Notes: generated by a model not told the origin, from the sequence alone. Numbered from the stretch's first letter, positions 1 through 8,560 are shown. The stretch is DNA of 64,000 nt from Streptomyces sp. CCM_MD2014 (GCF_000772045.1 NZ_CP009754.1:8122001-8186000); one strand, 5' to 3'. Translations and numbers: made by a program.

Positions 1-694
1 TGCCGTAGTACGGGTTCCAGGCGTAGTCGAAGTCGGAGGAGATGTCGACGCCGCCGTAGGACAGGCGTGAGGCGGCCGGACCGATGTTGTACAGGCTGAT
101 GATCTTGTCCGGCATGTTCGCGCGCAGGGCCGTCACCAGGTGGACGAACGAACTGTCGTTGGGCTGCGCGGTGCCGTTGGTGCCGTACTCGGCGTACTCG
201 TCGTCGAAGTCGATGCCGTCGAGGCCGTACTCCGCCACGGCGTCCGAGAGTTGCTTCGCGAACGCCGAAGCGTCCTGCTGGGACGGGAAGTTGGCGAATC
301 CGGCGCCCTGGTGGTTTCCGAGCACCGAGAGGAGGACCTTGATGCCCTTTCGCTGCAACGGCCGTATCTGCGTGGCAACGTTGTCGAGGACGCGCTGCAC
401 GTTGTCGTTGAAGTACAGATACGCCTTGTTCGTGCCGGTGTCGTAGTTGATGTTCGCCGCGAAGATCACGGCGACGTCGAAGACGTTGCCGCCCCCGTTC
501 GCCAGGGTGTACTTGCCGACGTTGAGCATGCTGTTGTTGTTCACCTCGACGTAGGCCACCGAGGCCGGCCCCTGCTTGACGGGGGCGGGGCCGGCCGGCG
601 CGCCGCTCGCGGCGGTGGCGCCGACGAGCAGGGCCGCGGCGGTCAAGAGCGCGAGTGCCGCCGTCCGGGCCTTTCTCCGTACCAGAGTGAACAT
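1..694 (-). CDS. Endo-beta-N-acetylglucosaminidase (EndoH type, GH18), C-terminus cut by window edge
   Basis: Secreted glycosidase that cuts the chitobiose core of high-mannose N-glycans. The 231 codons visible start at ATG 694 with a GGGAGG ribosome site and a signal peptide of about 34 residues. The mature part closely follows Streptomyces EndoH as I recall it. The GH18 catalytic motif LDGIDFDDEYAEYG lies at residues 158-171; D164 and E166 correspond to the catalytic Asp/Glu of mature EndoH (130/132). The barrel segment SLYNIGPAASRLSYGG is present. The last part of the barrel runs off the left edge. Family identity is seen in sequence; substrate is inferred from the close match. Confidence 0.95.
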   Translation of the reverse strand, partial: MFTLVRRKARTAALALLTAAALLVGATAASGAPAGPAPVKQGPASVAYVEVNNNSMLNVGKYTLANGGGNVFDVAVIFAANINYDTGTNKAYLYFNDNVQRVLDNVATQIRPLQRKGIKVLLSVLGNHQGAGFANFPSQQDASAFAKQLSDAVAEYGLDGIDFDDEYAEYGTNGTAQPNDSSFVHLVTALRANMPDKIISLYNIGPAASRLSYGGVDISSDFDYAWNPYYG

Positions 695-719
695 GGGTGA
701 TGGCCTCCCAACGCGGTGC

Positions 720-743
720 GGCGCCCCGCCTGTTCGGGGCGCC
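720..743 (-). terminator. Hairpin after the snapalysin gene
   Basis: Perfect 9-bp inverted repeat GGCGCCCCG / CGGGGCGCC with a 6-nt loop, lying between the snapalysin stop (846) and the EndoH start (694), both read leftward. It probably ends snapalysin transcription; it lacks a U-run, which is usual in Streptomyces. Confidence 0.6.
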
Positions 744-845
744 GACGAGTGCTTCCAGTCTTCCCCTGCCCGATCGAGCCCCCGGACGTGTGCCGGAACT
801 CTTCACGGCTTCCCCGCACGGCGCACGCCGGTGCTCGCGTCCCGG

Positions 846-1421
846 TCAGTCCGCGAAGAGGGTCCGAGCCGCCCCCGCGAGGGGTGACGTCGAGCCGGCC
901 GCACCGGCGAAGTTGTTCTCGACCTCCGCCTTCTCCGCCGCGTCCGGGTACGGGTTCGTGCACGGGACGCCCGCACTCGACCCCGACATCAGGCTGGAGC
1001 ACGGCCCGGGCTTGCGGTCCGGCAGCCCCAGGATGTGACCGAGTTCGTGGGACGAGATGCGCACCGTGTCGTAGCCCTCGTTCACCGCCTGACGCCCGAT
1101 CCAGACGGTGCCCCTGCCCAGGGACGTGGGGAGGGCGCGGGGCCAGCCGTCGTCGGCCACGACGCGGATGTCGGCCCGCTGCCCGGCCCGGACCGGACGC
1201 AACTGTGCGCCCTCGACGCTCTCGTTCCAGATCTCCGCGCCCCGGTCGACCGCGGACCTGAACTCGGCGGAACCGCCGGCGTCGTAGGTGAGAACACGGG
1301 CTGCGGCCGGAGTGCCAACGGTGTCGCCCGGCGAATCGACGGCCACGGCTTCGCCGCTCAGCAGCGGCAACGACATCAGCGCGGCCGCGGCGAGGTGCCC
1401 GGCCAGTGTGCGCACGTGCAT
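846..1421 (-). CDS. snpA: Snapalysin (small neutral metalloprotease, family M7)
   Basis: Secreted zinc protease of 191 residues. A signal peptide occupies roughly residues 1-28. The zinc motif HELGHILGLPD spans residues 125-135 (ligands H125, H129, D135; catalytic E126), and M145 in SSLMSGS fits the Met-turn. C141 and C154 can form the disulfide known in the family. In S. coelicolor and S. lividans snpA is next to a divergent LysR gene (snpR); none is here, so its regulation must differ or act in trans. Start ATG 1421 gives a complete signal peptide. Confidence 0.93.
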   Translation of the reverse strand: MHVRTLAGHLAAAALMSLPLLSGEAVAVDSPGDTVGTPAAARVLTYDAGGSAEFRSAVDRGAEIWNESVEGAQLRPVRAGQRADIRVVADDGWPRALPTSLGRGTVWIGRQAVNEGYDTVRISSHELGHILGLPDRKPGPCSSLMSGSSAGVPCTNPYPDAAEKAEVENNFAGAAGSTSPLAGAARTLFAD

Positions 1422-1509
1422 GCTCGACCTCCTTGTGGGGGAGAGGGGTCGTGTTCATGACATTACAGCGCTTCTCTGCCCGCCGGGAGGCCCCCGCAAT
1501 CGGTCGATC

Positions 1510-1540
1510 CGGCTCGGCCCTCCTCAAGAGAGCCGAGCCG
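1510..1540 (-). terminator. Hairpin downstream of the small secreted protein
   Basis: Inverted repeat CGGCTCGGC / GCCGAGCCG extended by CTC/GAG across one mismatch, loop CTCAA. It lies 31 bases beyond the stop at 1571 and upstream of snpA, so it separates the two leftward genes. Confidence 0.55.
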
Positions 1541-1570
1541 TTCAGGTCGTTGCCGTCCCGGCGGTCCGGC

Positions 1571-1870
1571 TCAGCAGGTCCGGCCGGTGTACCAGGCGCC
1601 GTCGATGTCGGAGCTGGCACCGATCCAGGTCACGCCGGGCACCACGCACCGTTCGCTGTTGGGCCCCCAGTCGTCGATCTCGATGACGATGTGCGAGCCG
1701 TCCGAGGTGCAGTGGTTGTAGTAGGCGTCGGAAGCGGTCTCGTAGAAGCCGCAGGGGTTCGCGGCGGCCGGTCCGGCGCTCAGGGTGAGGGCGCCGACCG
1801 AGGCGAGAGCCAGGGAGAGGGAGGCGAGGGTGCTGGTCACGATGCGACGAAGAGGCACGAAGGACTCCAA
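1571..1870 (-). CDS. Small secreted Cys-rich protein (DUF6355-like)
   Basis: Ninety-nine residues: a signal peptide (about 1-37, cleavage after AAA), then a mature part of about 62 residues with four cysteines (40, 54, 75, 99) that could form two disulfides, the last being the C-terminal residue. The mature start NPCGFYETASDAYYNHC resembles the small secreted actinobacterial family I remember as DUF6355; function unknown. It sits in a run of secreted proteins and has its own hairpin downstream. Confident that it is a real exported protein, less so of the family name. Confidence 0.75.
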   Translation of the reverse strand: MESFVPLRRIVTSTLASLSLALASVGALTLSAGPAAANPCGFYETASDAYYNHCTSDGSHIVIEIDDWGPNSERCVVPGVTWIGASSDIDGAWYTGRTC

Positions 1871-2251
1871 ACGGTAGGGGATCGCCGGGGCTGGACTGCC
1901 GGAGCCGGCCGATCCGTTGTCGGTGCGCGGCCCAGACTCACAGTTCGGGGAAACGGATCCGGTCGACGAAGGCGCCGTTCACCCGGCGAATCGATTCAGT
2001 GCTGCGCCGACCGGTTGATCCGCGCCGGTGCGCCGGACTCCGCGGCGGCGAGGTGCTCGGCGGCCGGCGGCCGCAGAGGCCGGGGAAGCCGCCCGGCCGG
2101 GTGGGGAAGTGGCTCCTTCCGGCGCCCCCGAAGTGGCCCACACGGGCGGAGTGACTGGGGCATACGGTCGAGATCACGACACGTGACGTGCCCACCGGGC
2201 CGCCGGGGGGACGTGTGTGTGCACGACCATCACTTCTTCCGAGGACTCCTC
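1871..2251. other. Intergenic stretch with no recognised gene
   Basis: 380 bases between divergent genes. No frame on either strand shows a plausible start, ribosome site and protein-like composition. It should contain the promoters of both neighbours, but no clear -35/-10 pair or operator stands out. GAGGAC at 2241-2246 is the likely ribosome site of the rightward gene. Confidence 0.5.
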
Positions 2252-3196
2252 ATGCAGGCCATCACCGTCCACGATCGCGACGCAGGAGCCGACGGGCTCA
2301 CCCTGACGGAACTCCCTCACCCCCATGCCGCCGAGAACGACGTCGTCGTGCGGGTGCACGCCGCCGGCTTCACCCGCGGAGAACTCGACTGGCCCGGCAC
2401 CTGGACGGACCGGGCCGGTCGCGACCGGACGCCGAGCGTCCCCGGACACGAGCTGTCGGGGGTGGTCGAGGAACTCGGCTACGGCACCACCGGCCTCACC
2501 GTCGGCCAGCGGGTGTTCGGCATGGCCGACTGGACGCGCAACGGATCGCTGGCCGAGTACACCGCCGTGGAGGCCCGCAACCTCGCTCCCCTCCCGGCCG
2601 ACGTCGACCACACCGTGGCCGCCGCGCTGCCCATCTCGGGGCTGACCGCCTGGCAGGGTCTCCTGGAACACGGGCGGCTCACCGCGGGACAGACGGTCGT
2701 GATCCACGGTGCCGCGGGGAGTGTCGGGTCGATCGCGGTCCAGCTCGCGCGAGAGGTGGGAGCGCGGGTGATCGCCACGGGTCGGTCCGCGGACCGGGAC
2801 ACCGCTCTCGGTCTCGGCGCCGACGTCTTCCTGGACCTCGAGTCGGAGCGGCTGGAGGACGCGGGCGAGGCCGACGTCGTCTTCGACGTCATCGGCGGCG
2901 AGATTCTCGACCGCTCGGCCGCCCTCGTCCGGGCCGGCGGCACCCTCGTCACCATCGCCCAGCCTCCCGAGGTCGGGCCGGAGAACGGCCGCGCGGTCTT
3001 CTTCGTCGTAGAACCCGACCGGGCCGGGCTCACCGCCCTGATGCAGCGGGTGCGGGACGGGCGGCTCAAGCCGTCCGTCGGGGAGGTGCGCCCGCTCGCC
3101 GAAGCGCCCGAGGCGTTCGCGCCCGGCCGCGGCAAGCGCGGCAGGACGATCATCCGCGTCGTGCCACCCGGCCCGGCACCGGCAGGCTCCCGGTGA
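2252..3196 (+). CDS. NADP-dependent oxidoreductase, quinone-reductase-like MDR family
   Basis: Medium-chain dehydrogenase/reductase of 314 residues without the catalytic or structural zinc ligands. An N-terminal GroES-like part (about 1-125) carries PGHELSGVV (64-72); the Rossmann part has the dinucleotide motif GAAGSVG at 153-159. The closest functional class is NAD(P)H:quinone reductase / zeta-crystallin-like enzymes acting on quinones or enones; the substrate cannot be read. ATG 2252 follows GAGGAC. The stop overlaps the next start (GTGA), so the HD-domain protein is probably co-translated. The C-terminal TIIRVV is typical of the family. Confidence 0.88.
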   Translation: MQAITVHDRDAGADGLTLTELPHPHAAENDVVVRVHAAGFTRGELDWPGTWTDRAGRDRTPSVPGHELSGVVEELGYGTTGLTVGQRVFGMADWTRNGSLAEYTAVEARNLAPLPADVDHTVAAALPISGLTAWQGLLEHGRLTAGQTVVIHGAAGSVGSIAVQLAREVGARVIATGRSADRDTALGLGADVFLDLESERLEDAGEADVVFDVIGGEILDRSAALVRAGGTLVTIAQPPEVGPENGRAVFFVVEPDRAGLTALMQRVRDGRLKPSVGEVRPLAEAPEAFAPGRGKRGRTIIRVVPPGPAPAGSR

Positions 3197-3804
3197 ACGG
3201 CGTCCGGCTCGAAGCCCTGGCCCCGCCCGACGGTGCGACGGCGGCCGCCGCGCTGGACGTGGCGACCGCCTACCTGCCCCCGGCCCTGCTCAACCACTCG
3301 CTGCGCGTCCACCTGTGGGCGGCGGCCCGCGGCACGACGGAGGGCGTCCCCTTCGACCCGGAACTCCTCTACGTCGCCGCGCTGTTCCACGACATCGGGT
3401 TGGTGCCGGCCTTCGACAGTCACACCGTCGCGTTCGAGGAGGCGGGCGGGCACGTCGCCAGGGTCTTCGCCGCCGGTGCAGGCTGGCCGGCCGAGCGCCG
3501 TGAACGCCTGTACGGCGTGATCGTCCGGCACATGCGGCCGCGGGTGGACGTCTCCGTGGACCCCGAGGGACACCTGCTCGCCCGGGCCGCCGCGACCGAC
3601 GTCGTCGGCAGCGAGGCGGACGCCTACCCGTCCCGCTTCCGCGACGAAGTGCTGGACCGCCACCCCAGGCTGGATTTCGCCGGGGCCTTCCTGGCGTGCT
3701 TCCGGGACCAGGCGGCGCGCAAGCCCGCAAGCTCCGCCGCCGGCGCGGTGCGGTCCGGACTCCCCGGCAGAATGGCCGTCAACCCGCTCGACGCCTCCAC
3801 CTGA
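3193..3804 (+). CDS. HD-domain protein (putative phosphohydrolase/hydratase)
   Basis: 203 residues starting at GTG 3193, overlapping the preceding stop by four bases, hence translationally coupled to the oxidoreductase. It has the metal-binding HD signature: LLNHSLRVHLWA supplies the first His, LYVAALFHDIGL the His-Asp pair, and VIVRHMRP a later His. The short HD proteins of this type include cyanamide-hydratase-like members and uncharacterised phosphohydrolases. No GGDEF or other partner domain is present. Coupling suggests a shared role in xenobiotic or electrophile metabolism, which is inference. Confidence 0.8.
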   Translation: MNGVRLEALAPPDGATAAAALDVATAYLPPALLNHSLRVHLWAAARGTTEGVPFDPELLYVAALFHDIGLVPAFDSHTVAFEEAGGHVARVFAAGAGWPAERRERLYGVIVRHMRPRVDVSVDPEGHLLARAAATDVVGSEADAYPSRFRDEVLDRHPRLDFAGAFLACFRDQAARKPASSAAGAVRSGLPGRMAVNPLDAST

Positions 3805-3883
3805 CCGTGCCCCGGACTTTTCGGGCCGGCCGGTCAGGGCACACGGTCGCTGACCGCGCCGTAACGAGACACGGGAGACCGAC

Positions 3884-4774
3884 GTGGCGGACGACCAGCA
3901 TCGCCGGCAGGACCCCACCGACCAGTATCCTCGTCCGGACTTCCCGGGCCAGGACCAGCCGCACCCGGGGTGGACCGGGCCGATGGACCCGCCTCCCGAC
4001 CACGGTGAGGAGTCGTACCGCGGGGCGGGGCGCCTGAAGGGGCGCAGGACCGTCGTGACGGGCGGCGACTCCGGCATCGGCCGAGCGGTGGCCCTGGCCT
4101 TCGCGCGGGAGGGCGCCGACGTGCTCTTCACCTTCCTCGAGCAGGAGGAGGACGAAGCCCGGGAGACGTCCCGCCTGGTGGAGGACGCCGGGCAGAAGGC
4201 CGTGGCCGTCTCCTGCGACGTCCGCGAGGAACGGAACTGCCGGACGCTGATCGACCGGGCCGTGGCGGAGTTCGGCGGCATCGACGTCCTGGTGAACAAC
4301 GCCGCCTACCAGATGGCCCAGCCGGACGGCATCGAGGCGATCTCGACGGAGCAGTTCGACCGGGTGATGCGGACGAACCTGTACGGCATGTTCTGGCTGA
4401 CCAAGTTCGCGCTGCCGCACATTCCCGCGGGCGGCAGCGTCATCAACACCACCTCGGTGCAGGCGTACAAGCCCAGTCCGCACCTGCTGGACTACGCGAT
4501 GACCAAGGGCGCCATCGTGACCTTCACACAGGGACTCGCCCAGATGGTCGCGGAGCGCGGCATCCGTGTGAACGCGGTGGCGCCCGGACCGGTGTGGACA
4601 CCACTGATCCCGGCGACGCTGCCGGACACGGCCGAGTTCGGCAAGCAGAGCCCGCTGGGCCGCCCCGCGCAACCGGCCGAGCTCGCCCCGGCGTACGTCT
4701 ACCTCGCCTCCGCGGAGGCCGGCTACGTCACCGCCGAGATCCTGAACGTGACGGGCGGGACGCCACTGCCCTGA
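3884..4774 (+). CDS. SDR oxidoreductase, YghA / general stress protein 39 type
   Basis: Short-chain dehydrogenase of 296 residues with the about 50-residue Pro/Asp-rich N-terminal extension characteristic of the YghA/YdaD stress subgroup. Cofactor motif TGGDSGIG 59-66, NNAA 138-141, catalytic S191, Y204 and K208. These enzymes are induced by stress and act on aldehydes, ketones or sugar alcohols; the physiological substrate is unknown. GTG 3884 follows GGGAGACC. It is convergent with the DUF2267 genes, and the stretch up to RheA looks like a stress island. Confidence 0.9.
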   Translation: MADDQHRRQDPTDQYPRPDFPGQDQPHPGWTGPMDPPPDHGEESYRGAGRLKGRRTVVTGGDSGIGRAVALAFAREGADVLFTFLEQEEDEARETSRLVEDAGQKAVAVSCDVREERNCRTLIDRAVAEFGGIDVLVNNAAYQMAQPDGIEAISTEQFDRVMRTNLYGMFWLTKFALPHIPAGGSVINTTSVQAYKPSPHLLDYAMTKGAIVTFTQGLAQMVAERGIRVNAVAPGPVWTPLIPATLPDTAEFGKQSPLGRPAQPAELAPAYVYLASAEAGYVTAEILNVTGGTPLP

Positions 4775-4896
4775 GCCTGTCCGACGATTCCCGTCTGCCG
4801 CCCTCGGGCGACGACGCGGATTGTCAGACAGGCCCCGGCCCTCGCCCGTGCGGCCCTGGCTCCGGTGGGCGGCGACTCCCGTGCCGCCCCCGGGTT

Positions 4897-5337
4897 TCAG
4901 GCAGCCTGGGTCAGTTCCGCGCGACCGAAGAGGATCGCGTAGCCGGGAGGCAGCTGGGCGAGGACGCGGTCGAGCAGATCCGGCCCGGCGAGGCGTGCGA
5001 CGACGCCCAGGACCGAGCCGACGTCCCACCGTGTGGTGGCGAGGGTGCCGCCGGTGCGGGCGGCGAGGTCCCTGACGAAGGCCCACCCGGTCATCGGTCC
5101 GGTCTCCGGGATCTGCGCGGCGAAGATCCTGGCCGCTTCGCGGGGGAGACGGGCGGCCAGATCGACCCGCTCCTCGCCGGTGACGCGACGGCCGAGGGCG
5201 GCCAGGACGGCGGCCACGACCTCTTCGGCGCGCTCCCTGGTGGGATAGGCGCCGTGGTATCGGACCTGCTCCAGCATCTGCACGAAGGACATGGCCGGCT
5301 CGGGCGTGATCGTCGTCGGAGCCGTCTGGGACTGCAT
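4897..5337 (-). CDS. DUF2267 protein
   Basis: 146 residues, mostly helical, with the DUF2267 pattern: YPTRERAEEVVAAVLAALGRRVTGEERVDLAARLP in the N-terminal half and LLDRVLAQLPPGYAILFG at the C-terminal end. No catalytic motif. The family is common beside heat-shock and oxidative-stress genes in actinobacteria and has no proven function. ATG 5337 has AGAAAGG upstream; an internal ATG at 5292 lacks a ribosome site. It is a paralogue of the next gene. Confidence 0.82.
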   Translation of the reverse strand: MQSQTAPTTITPEPAMSFVQMLEQVRYHGAYPTRERAEEVVAAVLAALGRRVTGEERVDLAARLPREAARIFAAQIPETGPMTGWAFVRDLAARTGGTLATTRWDVGSVLGVVARLAGPDLLDRVLAQLPPGYAILFGRAELTQAA

Positions 5338-5423
5338 CGGTGAGGGGCGCCTTTCTGTGTCGTGGGCTGGTGGTACGGCGTCGTGAGGTACGGCGTGGTC
5401 GGCGGTTGGCGCGAGAGCGGGCC

Positions 5424-5852
5424 TCAGCCCCGGGAGGCGCGGCCCGCGCTCGGGGCGGCGACGTCCTGGGGCCGCCCGAAGAGCAGGTCGTACCCGGGCG
5501 GGAGCTGGAACAGCACGCGGCGTGTCAGCTCTTCGCCGGCTGCGTCGGCGGCCACGCTGAGCACGGCCCCGACGTCCCAGGTGGCGGTCTGTTCGGTGGC
5601 TCCCTCGATCCACGCCGCCGTGGCCCGCACGAAGCGGTCGGCGGACAGCGGCTCGGTGGCCTGCAGCGGATTGAGGAGGATCAGGGCGAAGCTCTCCGGG
5701 AGCCTCGCGGCCAGTTCGGCCCGTACGTCGCCCACCAGGTGGGCGCCCAGGAGGGCCAGCACGGTGCGCGCCGCACGGTCGGCCTCGGCACGGGTCGGGT
5801 ACTCGCCGCGTTCCTGTACCTGATCGAGGAACACGTCCCACCGCATGGTCAT
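5424..5852 (-). CDS. DUF2267 protein, paralogue of the neighbour
   Basis: 142 residues, same fold as the 4897-5337 product: YPTRAEADRAARTVLALLGAHL, AELAARLPESFA and the shared ending LPPGYDLLFGRPQ. A strong GGAGG site precedes ATG 5852. It is read in the same direction as hsp18 and the other DUF2267 gene with gaps of about 90-100 bases, so the three may form one transcript driven from the hsp18 promoter. Function unknown. Confidence 0.83.
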   Translation of the reverse strand: MTMRWDVFLDQVQERGEYPTRAEADRAARTVLALLGAHLVGDVRAELAARLPESFALILLNPLQATEPLSADRFVRATAAWIEGATEQTATWDVGAVLSVAADAAGEELTRRVLFQLPPGYDLLFGRPQDVAAPSAGRASRG

Positions 5853-5950
5853 CGCAGTCCTCCTTCCCCGGGCGGTCGGTGCCGACGGGCGGGCGGAGGG
5901 CGTGGGCAGGGGACACCCGGTCCACCGCCCGCCGGAGCACGGCTCCCGCC

Positions 5951-6388
5951 TCAGCCGGAGATCTCCTTGTGGTCCGGGCCGGCACCGATCGAGATCTTGC
6001 GCGGCTTGGCCCGCTCGGCGATCGGGACGCGCAGCGTGAGCACGCCCGCGTCGTAGTTGGCGCTGATCCGCTCGGTGTCGAGGGTGTCCGCGAGCATCAG
6101 CTGGCGGGAGAACACGCCGAAGGAGCGTTCCGAGAGCTCCATCTGCGCCTCGTCGCCGCCGGCGACGGGACGACGTTCGGCCCGGACGGTCAGCATGTTG
6201 CGCTCGACGTCGATGTCGATCGCGTCCCGGTCGACTCCGGGGATGTCGAGGGCGATCACGTACACGTCGCCCTCGCGGTAGGCGTCCATGGGCATCGCCG
6301 ACGGACGGGACCAGGTGCCGGACGCGGTGGGGAACAACTGCTGGGTGAGCCGGTCGAGCTCACGGAACGGGTCGGTGCGCATCAGCAT
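5951..6388 (-). CDS. hsp18: Small heat-shock protein Hsp18 (alpha-crystallin family)
   Basis: ATP-independent holdase chaperone of 145 residues. Alpha-crystallin domain about residues 35-130 with the family signature GVLTLRVPI (115-123); short N-terminal arm [19 protein letters not shown]. The start is set at ATG 6388, nine bases after GGAGG; a longer reading to 6484 would run through the operator and is rejected. The divergent gene is rheA and the shared promoter carries an exact RheA operator, so expression should rise when heat inactivates RheA. Confidence 0.95.
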   Translation of the reverse strand: MLMRTDPFRELDRLTQQLFPTASGTWSRPSAMPMDAYREGDVYVIALDIPGVDRDAIDIDVERNMLTVRAERRPVAGGDEAQMELSERSFGVFSRQLMLADTLDTERISANYDAGVLTLRVPIAERAKPRKISIGAGPDHKEISG

Positions 6389-6442
6389 GGTGAAACACCT
6401 CCAGTTCGAGCGGGTCCGCTCATGCGCTGGTTCTTGCTTCTT

Positions 6443-6471
6443 CTTGTACCATGTCATCGAAACGATGACAA
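6443..6471 (-). promoter_or_regulatory. hsp18 promoter with embedded RheA operator
   Basis: On the minus strand: -35 TTGTCA (6471-6466), 17-bp spacer, -10 TACAAG (6448-6443). The operator TGTCATC-N5-GATGACA (6452-6470), identical to the RheA site described for S. albus, fills the space between and overlaps the -35, so bound RheA would exclude polymerase. A third TGTCATC half-site at 6479-6485 lies nearer rheA and may serve autoregulation. Confidence 0.9.
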
Positions 6472-6516
6472 CAATTGATGTCATCCATTGGACGACATCG
6501 AGGTCGGGAGGTGACC

Positions 6517-7182
6517 ATGGCCGCAGACCCGCGGGAACCCGCAGCCCAGCCCGTGTCCTTCCTCGCCGCCAAGGCGGCGCTGGCGGCGATCGAGGAGGCC
6601 GTCCACGGCGCCCAGGCGCCGCGGGACGGCGGGCAGTCCGGCGGCGAGGTCAGCTCGGACCAGGCGCTCGCCGCCCTGCTGCTCCTGCGCGAGATGCGCG
6701 ACCAGCTGGCCGGGTGGGAGACGGGTCTGATCGAGACCGCCCGCGAGGCGGGGGCCAGCTGGGCGGACCTCGCCGGCCCACTCGGCGTCGCCAGCCGCCA
6801 GGCCGCCGAACGCCGGTATCTGCGCCTGCGGCCCGGCGCCCCCGGCAGCACCGGCGAACAGCGCGTCCAGGCCACCCGCGACCGCCGCGCCGCCGACCGC
6901 GCCGTCACGACCTGGGCCCGGGGCAACGCCGCGGATCTGCGTCAGCTCGCCGGCCAGGTCACCGCAGTCACGGGTCTCCCCGCCGACGCTCGTACTCCGC
7001 TCGTCCAGGCCCTGGGCCGGGACGACGCCGCCGGCCTCATCGAGCCGCTGTCCGGTGCCCGCGAGCACCTCCGTGCGCACCACCGGGAACTGGCCGACCG
7101 CATCGACACCCTCACCCGGCGCACCGACCGGCTCCGGCGCACCGGCAGCACCGAGGAGCAGCCGCCCGGCGGAGGGGCGTGA
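6517..7182 (+). CDS. rheA: Thermosensing repressor of hsp18 (RheA)
   Basis: 221 residues, start ATG 6517 after GGGAGGTG. The sequence is Ala/Arg-rich and helical with a DNA-binding-like segment [28 protein letters not shown] (about 84-111), matching the actinobacterial HSP18 transcriptional regulator family. Known biology: RheA is both repressor and thermometer in S. albus, losing DNA binding reversibly at high temperature. Divergent position to hsp18 and the exact operator in the 128-bp gap support the assignment strongly. Confidence 0.88.
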   Translation: MAADPREPAAQPVSFLAAKAALAAIEEAVHGAQAPRDGGQSGGEVSSDQALAALLLLREMRDQLAGWETGLIETAREAGASWADLAGPLGVASRQAAERRYLRLRPGAPGSTGEQRVQATRDRRAADRAVTTWARGNAADLRQLAGQVTAVTGLPADARTPLVQALGRDDAAGLIEPLSGAREHLRAHHRELADRIDTLTRRTDRLRRTGSTEEQPPGGGA

Positions 7183-7324
7183 ACGGTTAGGCACGGCGTG
7201 CCTCGACACATCGCGGGGCGGGGCGAGGGAGACCGCCGCGTCTTCTCCCTCACGTGCGACGACGTGGAGCGACGTCCAAGGAGACCGGGCCGAGCAACTG
7301 CTCCGGCCGGCGTCCGCCGGTGGT

Positions 7325-7993
7325 TCAGGCGGTCCGTCCGGGTGGGCCGACGACCACGCAGCAGTGGCCCGGGCGGGGTGCCAGGACGGCCCTTCCGGGC
7401 GGTTCCCCGCCCGCTTCGAGCAGCCCCCGCACCAGGTGCAGATTCAGCCAGCACACCAGTTCGGTGTGCTCCTGGGCGAGCCGGTGGAAGGGGCAGTTGC
7501 GCAGGTCGACGCCTCCCTCGGCGGTCGTCGACGGCTCGTAGCCGCAGCCGCGCAGCGCCGCCGTGAGGTCCTCGCCGCCGGCCGACCGGCCTGCCGCGTG
7601 CGCGGCCGCGGCGACCGCCTCCCGCACCGTCCCGGAGTCGTCGGCGGCGACGGCCTCGGCCAGTACCCCGGCCAGTAGGCCGTAGTCGCGGGGCGGCACG
7701 CTGACCGACAGCTCTTCGTCGGTGCGTGCGTAGCGCTTGGCCGGGCGGCCCGCGCCCGGGCCGCCACGTCCGGCGGCACGCGCGTAACTGGTCGTCAGCA
7801 AACCGGCCCCGGCCAGTCTGTCCAGGTGGTAGGCCGCAAGGGTGCGGCTGATCCCGGCCGCCCGCGCGGCCTCCTCCCGGCCCACGGGTTCATCGCGGGT
7901 CCGCACGTAGTCGTACAGCCGACGCCGCACCGGATCGTCCAGGCTGCTCAGGTCGCTGATGGCGTCCCTGTCACGGTCTTCGTTCGTACCCAC
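7325..7993 (-). CDS. HTH regulator with conserved Cys (COG2345, SufR-like)
   Basis: 222 residues from GTG 7993. Winged-helix part about 15-95 (PVRRRLYDYV, AAGISRTLAAYHLDRLAGAGLL). The C-terminal part has C150 (RGCGYEP), C167 (NCPFHRLA), C181 (LVCWLN) and C211/C212, the pattern of the COG2345 family that includes Fe-S-binding SufR. Whether it holds a cluster here is inference. No ribosome site precedes the GTG, suggesting a leaderless mRNA. It is divergent from the DoxX-like gene, its probable target. Confidence 0.82.
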   Translation of the reverse strand: MGTNEDRDRDAISDLSSLDDPVRRRLYDYVRTRDEPVGREEAARAAGISRTLAAYHLDRLAGAGLLTTSYARAAGRGGPGAGRPAKRYARTDEELSVSVPPRDYGLLAGVLAEAVAADDSGTVREAVAAAAHAAGRSAGGEDLTAALRGCGYEPSTTAEGGVDLRNCPFHRLAQEHTELVCWLNLHLVRGLLEAGGEPPGRAVLAPRPGHCCVVVGPPGRTA

Positions 7994-8086
7994 ACCGTCA
8001 ATGTAACACCAATGAGATTTGACAAACGTTCGGCGACGTGGCCAGCCTGTAAAAACAACAAACCTTGGTGATAGACGGAGGCCGTC

Positions 8087-8560
8087 ATGGCTGCTCCCGC
8101 TCATGTCCCCGCGCGCACGCACTCCCCCGAATCGGGATGGCGGCGCGCCGTGGACGAACCCGCATACGGCGCGTACTGGCTGCTGCGCGTCGGGTACACC
8201 GTGCTGCCGATCTGGATGGGCATCGACAAGTTCGTCAACGCCCTGACCGACTGGCCGTCCTACTTCGCGCCGTGGATCGTCGACGTGCTGCCGTTCTCCG
8301 CGCAGACCGCGATGTACGTCGTGGGAGCGATCGAGATCGTCGCCGGCGTCGCCGTGGCCCTCAAGCCCCGGTACGCCGCCTACGTCGTCGCGCTCTGGCT
8401 CGCCGGCATCATCGTCAACCTGCTGACCTACTCCGGGTTCTACGACGTTGCGCTCCGCGACGTCGGCCTGCTCGTGGGCGCGCTGGCCCTGGCAAGGCTC
8501 GCGGCCGCCCATGACCCGGCGTGGTCCTGGCGCCCCGGCGGCGGAGCCCGCACGCGCTGA
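8087..8560 (+). CDS. DoxX-like integral membrane protein
   Basis: 157 residues with four predicted membrane helices: YWLLRVGYTVLPIWMGIDKF, MYVVGAIEIVAGVAVAL, YVVALWLAGIIVNLLTY and VGLLVGALALARLAAA. Resembles the small DoxX/DUF417-like membrane proteins. ATG 8087 follows GGAGG. It is divergent from the Cys-containing HTH regulator and first in a rightward run with FolE, a flavoprotein and a ManD homologue. Role unknown; redox or respiratory association is only suggested by the neighbours. Confidence 0.8.
   Translation: MAAPAHVPARTHSPESGWRRAVDEPAYGAYWLLRVGYTVLPIWMGIDKFVNALTDWPSYFAPWIVDVLPFSAQTAMYVVGAIEIVAGVAVALKPRYAAYVVALWLAGIIVNLLTYSGFYDVALRDVGLLVGALALARLAAAHDPAWSWRPGGGARTR

Noticed and set aside
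1406-2251. N-terminal extension of the MDR oxidoreductase
   Set aside because: The frame stays open upstream, but the sequence is Arg/Gly/Ser-rich and non-homologous; ATG 2252 has a ribosome site and the conserved MDR N-terminus.
6389-6484. Longer N-terminus for Hsp18
   Set aside because: It would translate the promoter and RheA operator; GGAGG fits ATG 6388.
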